From: JBHPGW01 sp042569785 | GTDB lineage: Bacteria > Planctomycetota > Phycisphaerae > Sedimentisphaerales > Anaerobacaceae | DNA length: 64,000 bases | Direction: 5' to 3' | Assembly (NCBI GenBank): GCA_042569785.1 | Contig: JBHPGW010000001.1 | Location: 1 to 64,000, forward strand | In this document: positions 61,772 through 64,000 of the stretch, one piece after another | How the letters are laid out: every line of letters begins with the position of its first letter | How positions within the stretch are numbered: the first letter of the stretch is position 1 | The notes under the pieces: generated by a model | Seen by the model: the letters and a program-made list of their open reading frames with translations, nothing else | Database searches by the model: none | What the model was told of the DNA's origin: nothing | Translations under genes and position numbers: made by a program

Positions 61772-64000
61772 TTACATCGAACAAAGTACCGAACAGAATA
61801 CCAATGCGATAGTAACCATAAGCTTGATGAGTATATTCATAGCAGGGCCGGAAACATCCTTGAATGGGTCGCCTACCATATCACCGACCACCGCAGCTTT
61901 GTACGCCTCTTCAACATCCTCGCCTCTTTGGCGCTGGGCTTCAATAAATTTCTTGGCATTATCCCAGGCACTGCCTCCGATAGTCATGCTCATCCCCAGT
62001 ACCGAACCTGTTATCATAGCTCCAACAAGAAAGCCGCCTAAAGCCTCTGAGCCTAAGACAAAGGCAATAATAAATGGTGCTGAAATAGCAATCATCCCAG
62101 CTACAACTGTAGCTATCAGGGAATCTGTGGCAATAAGAGTTACACATCTATCCGAGTCCGGCTCAGCTTTACCGGCTAACAGTCCTTTAATCTCCTTGAA
62201 CTGTCGGCGAACTTCGATAACCAGTTTGTTTGCTATTCGAGTTACAGTCCCCATCGTCCAGGCTGCAAAAAGAAGCGGCAGAGCTGCACCAATAAACAGG
62301 CCTACCAGTACTGCTGGTGCAAATAGCTTTGCATCACCCAATTCTGTCCCGCCAACATAAGCTGCGAATAATGCCACTGCTGTTATAGCGCCTGCACCGA
62401 GCGTAAAGCCTTTGCCGATAGCTGCAGTAATATTTCCAACGGTATCAAGACGGTCTGTAATATCGCGAACCTTTGCGCTTGCCTTGCTCATCGTGGCAAT
62501 ACCGCCTGCGTTATCAACGATAGGCCCGTAAGCATCGATAGTCATAATAATCGCCATTGTCGCCAACATGCCCACCGCCGAAAGCCCTATTCCGTAAAGT
62601 CCCCCTGCAAGCAAAGCTACAACTATTGTTGCACAAATTGTCAAAATTGGCAAAAGTGCACCAATAAAACCTATCGCCAACCCTGCGATTACGTTGGTTG
62701 CCGCCCCTGTCTGTGACATCTTTACGATGTATCGAATAGGCAGTCCTGACCCGAAGTATTCTGTCTCAAGTCCTATTAAAAGGCCGCAGGCTACACCGGC
62801 TATAACTGTTATGAACAGGCTGAATTCGCCTGTAAGTGTAAGAACCGCCACTAAAGCACCCGCAATGAAAAGGCCGTTGGCAACGTAAATGATTTTCCGC
62901 AAAAAGTCCTGTGGGTCGCTGCGTCTGGTAAGAAAACGGCCAACAGACATAGTTCCCAAACAGCTGATAAAGCCTATAGTCAAAAGCACCAGCGGAAGCA
63001 CTATATATTTCATTTCCCCCATTCTAATCCCCATGATAATCGCCGCGACAGTAGAGCTCATAGTAGACTCGAAAAGATCCGACCCCATACCGGAAACGTC
63101 GCCGACATTATCGCCAACGTTATCGGCGATTACAGCCGGGTTGCGAGGGTCATCTTCCGGCAGGTCAAGATCTATCTTGCCAGACATGTCCGCCCCGATG
63201 TCAGCACTTTTAGTAAATATACCGCCGCCTACTCTGCCGAACAGCGCAAAGAAAGATGCACCAAGGCAGAAACCGGCAATAATATATGGCAAAGTATCGG
63301 GTTCGCTGCTATTAAGTACAAGAAAAGAATAAGTGCCAAGCCCGATCAAGCCGACAGCTGCTACGGAGATTCCCATAACAGCACTGCCCTGAAAGGCTGT
63401 ATCTAATGCCTTACGCAATCCGCTGCTTTTGGCCGCCTGGCAGGTTCGTGAATTAGAAGCTGTAGCTGCCTTCATGCCGATCCAGCCGGGCAGCATCGAA
63501 CAGGCTGAACCTACCAGAAAAGCGATTGCTGTCGGCACACAGAGAACTATGCAGATAACAAGGAAGGCTCCAAACAGGAAAATGGCTGTAACTTTGTATT
63601 CCTGTTTCAAAAAGACAACCGTTCCAGAGCGAATTTTCTCGGCAATAGCCCGCATTTTCGCATTACCGGGTGAATTAGCGAAAAGGGAAAAATAACCGAC
63701 TATGGCAATAATCAAACCGACAATGCCGACTAACGGCACCGCCTTAAACAGATAGCCATAGGTTGGTAATTCAGCGACAGGTACCGGATCGTCCGAGAGG
63801 CACAACGTATCATCAACCGCTAAGGACGCAATGGGTATATAACGGTATTGACCCTGGCTGTAAACATCCAGAAGTGCTGTGTCATCTTCGTCAGAGGCGA
63901 CCGCATCGAAAAACTCGTCGAGGTCGGAGACAGATGTCCCGTCAATGGCAACAATCACATCACCAGGTGACAGGCCAGCCTCGGCTGCCGCACCGCCGGG
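61772..64000 (-). CDS. hppA: Membrane pyrophosphatase fused to N-terminal PDZ (partial)
   Basis: A polytopic ion-pumping pyrophosphatase. Catalytic blocks are present: DIGADMSGKID (family usually ends KVE), DDPRNPAVIADNVGDNVGD, IDAYGPIVDNAGGIA and GDMVGDPFKDVSGP. GNITAAIGKGF has Ala in place of the Lys of K+-independent enzymes, indicating a K+-dependent type that may pump H+ or Na+. Ahead of the first TM helix lies a PDZ domain (AAAEAGLSPGDVIVAIDGTSV), open to base 64000, so the N-terminus is outside. PDZ is not normal for this family. By analogy with the pseudoprotease-permease fusion, a trypsin-like part may precede it. It could energise the magnetosome membrane. Confidence 0.88.
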   Translation of the reverse strand, partial: PGGAAAEAGLSPGDVIVAIDGTSVSDLDEFFDAVASDEDDTALLDVYSQGQYRYIPIASLAVDDTLCLSDDPVPVAELPTYGYLFKAVPLVGIVGLIIAIVGYFSLFANSPGNAKMRAIAEKIRSGTVVFLKQEYKVTAIFLFGAFLVICIVLCVPTAIAFLVGSACSMLPGWIGMKAATASNSRTCQAAKSSGLRKALDTAFQGSAVMGISVAAVGLIGLGTYSFLVLNSSEPDTLPYIIAGFCLGASFFALFGRVGGGIFTKSADIGADMSGKIDLDLPEDDPRNPAVIADNVGDNVGDVSGMGSDLFESTMSSTVAAIIMGIRMGEMKYIVLPLVLLTIGFISCLGTMSVGRFLTRRSDPQDFLRKIIYVANGLFIAGALVAVLTLTGEFSLFITVIAGVACGLLIGLETEYFGSGLPIRYIVKMSQTGAATNVIAGLAIGFIGALLPILTICATIVVALLAGGLYGIGLSAVGMLATMAIIMTIDAYGPIVDNAGGIATMSKASAKVRDITDRLDTVGNITAAIGKGFTLGAGAITAVALFAAYVGGTELGDAKLFAPAVLVGLFIGAALPLLFAAWTMGTVTRIANKLVIEVRRQFKEIKGLLAGKAEPDSDRCVTLIATDSLIATVVAGMIAISAPFIIAFVLGSEALGGFLVGAMITGSVLGMSMTIGGSAWDNAKKFIEAQRQRGEDVEEAYKAAVVGDMVGDPFKDVSGPAMNILIKLMVTIALVFCSVLCSM

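Noticed and set aside
22545..64000. Actin-like mamK
   Set aside because: No actin/MreB nucleotide-binding motifs in any frame of the minus-strand run; it may lie outside the window.

Overview
The window reads as a chromosomal segment of a Gram-negative, probably magnetotactic bacterium of about 45% G+C. The phylum cannot be fixed from sequence alone. A zinc-ribbon Ser/Thr kinase with WD40 and TPR repeats, and an unusual magnetosome gene set, suggest a deep-branching lineage such as Planctomycetota (Phycisphaerae-like) or Omnitrophota rather than Proteobacteria; this assignment is weak.

Region 1 (1-7.6 kb, minus strand) is a defence island. A type I restriction-modification locus (half HsdS, HsdM, and an HsdS running off the left edge) is split by a Fic protein and a CBASS pair (patatin phospholipase plus CD-NTase) with two extra small genes. 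An array of TCGACA half-sites precedes the Fic gene.

Region 2 (7.8-22.1 kb, mainly plus strand) begins with a small zinc-ribbon membrane protein. It continues with a 13-kb run of seven co-directional genes behind a good sigma-70-type promoter: a HerA/VirB4-like ATPase, four mostly helical proteins of unknown function, a WD40-TPR protein and an 1857-residue membrane-spanning Ser/Thr kinase with zinc ribbons, degenerate repeats and a WD40 propeller. I do not recognise this combination as a named system. A winged-helix gene faces it.

Region 3 (22.5-64 kb, mostly minus strand) is a magnetosome gene cluster. A long, tightly packed run from about 55.9 kb down to 30.3 kb encodes an HTH protein, MamA (TPR), MamQ (LemA), three MamI-like proteins, MamE with two C-terminal CXXCH magnetochrome motifs, two further MamE/MamP-like trypsin/PDZ proteins, a PDZ protein with Cys-rich repeats, MamB- and MamM-like cation diffusion facilitators plus two more CDFs, a pseudoprotease-PDZ protein fused to a MamN-like permease, a MamL-like LapA-domain protein, a coiled-coil/HEAT protein and several small membrane proteins. 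The same run continues into two chromate-transporter halves, a fused electron-transfer flavoprotein and its quinone oxidoreductase. Two paralogous FeoB plus DtxR/FeoA pairs (26-28.7 kb and 58.8-61.5 kb), two Rrf2 regulators, a ResB/CcsA cytochrome c maturation pair and a PDZ-fused membrane pyrophosphatase at the right edge flank the core. A second coiled-coil/HEAT paralogue lies at 22.5 kb.

Together Region 3 supplies iron uptake (FeoB), iron loading of a membrane compartment (CDFs), membrane shaping and protein sorting (MamI, MamL, MamQ, MamA), proteolytic and redox control (MamE, magnetochromes, ETF/ETF-QO, Ccs) and possible lumen ion control (MamN-like permease, PDZ-pyrophosphatase). No actin-like mamK is present in the window.
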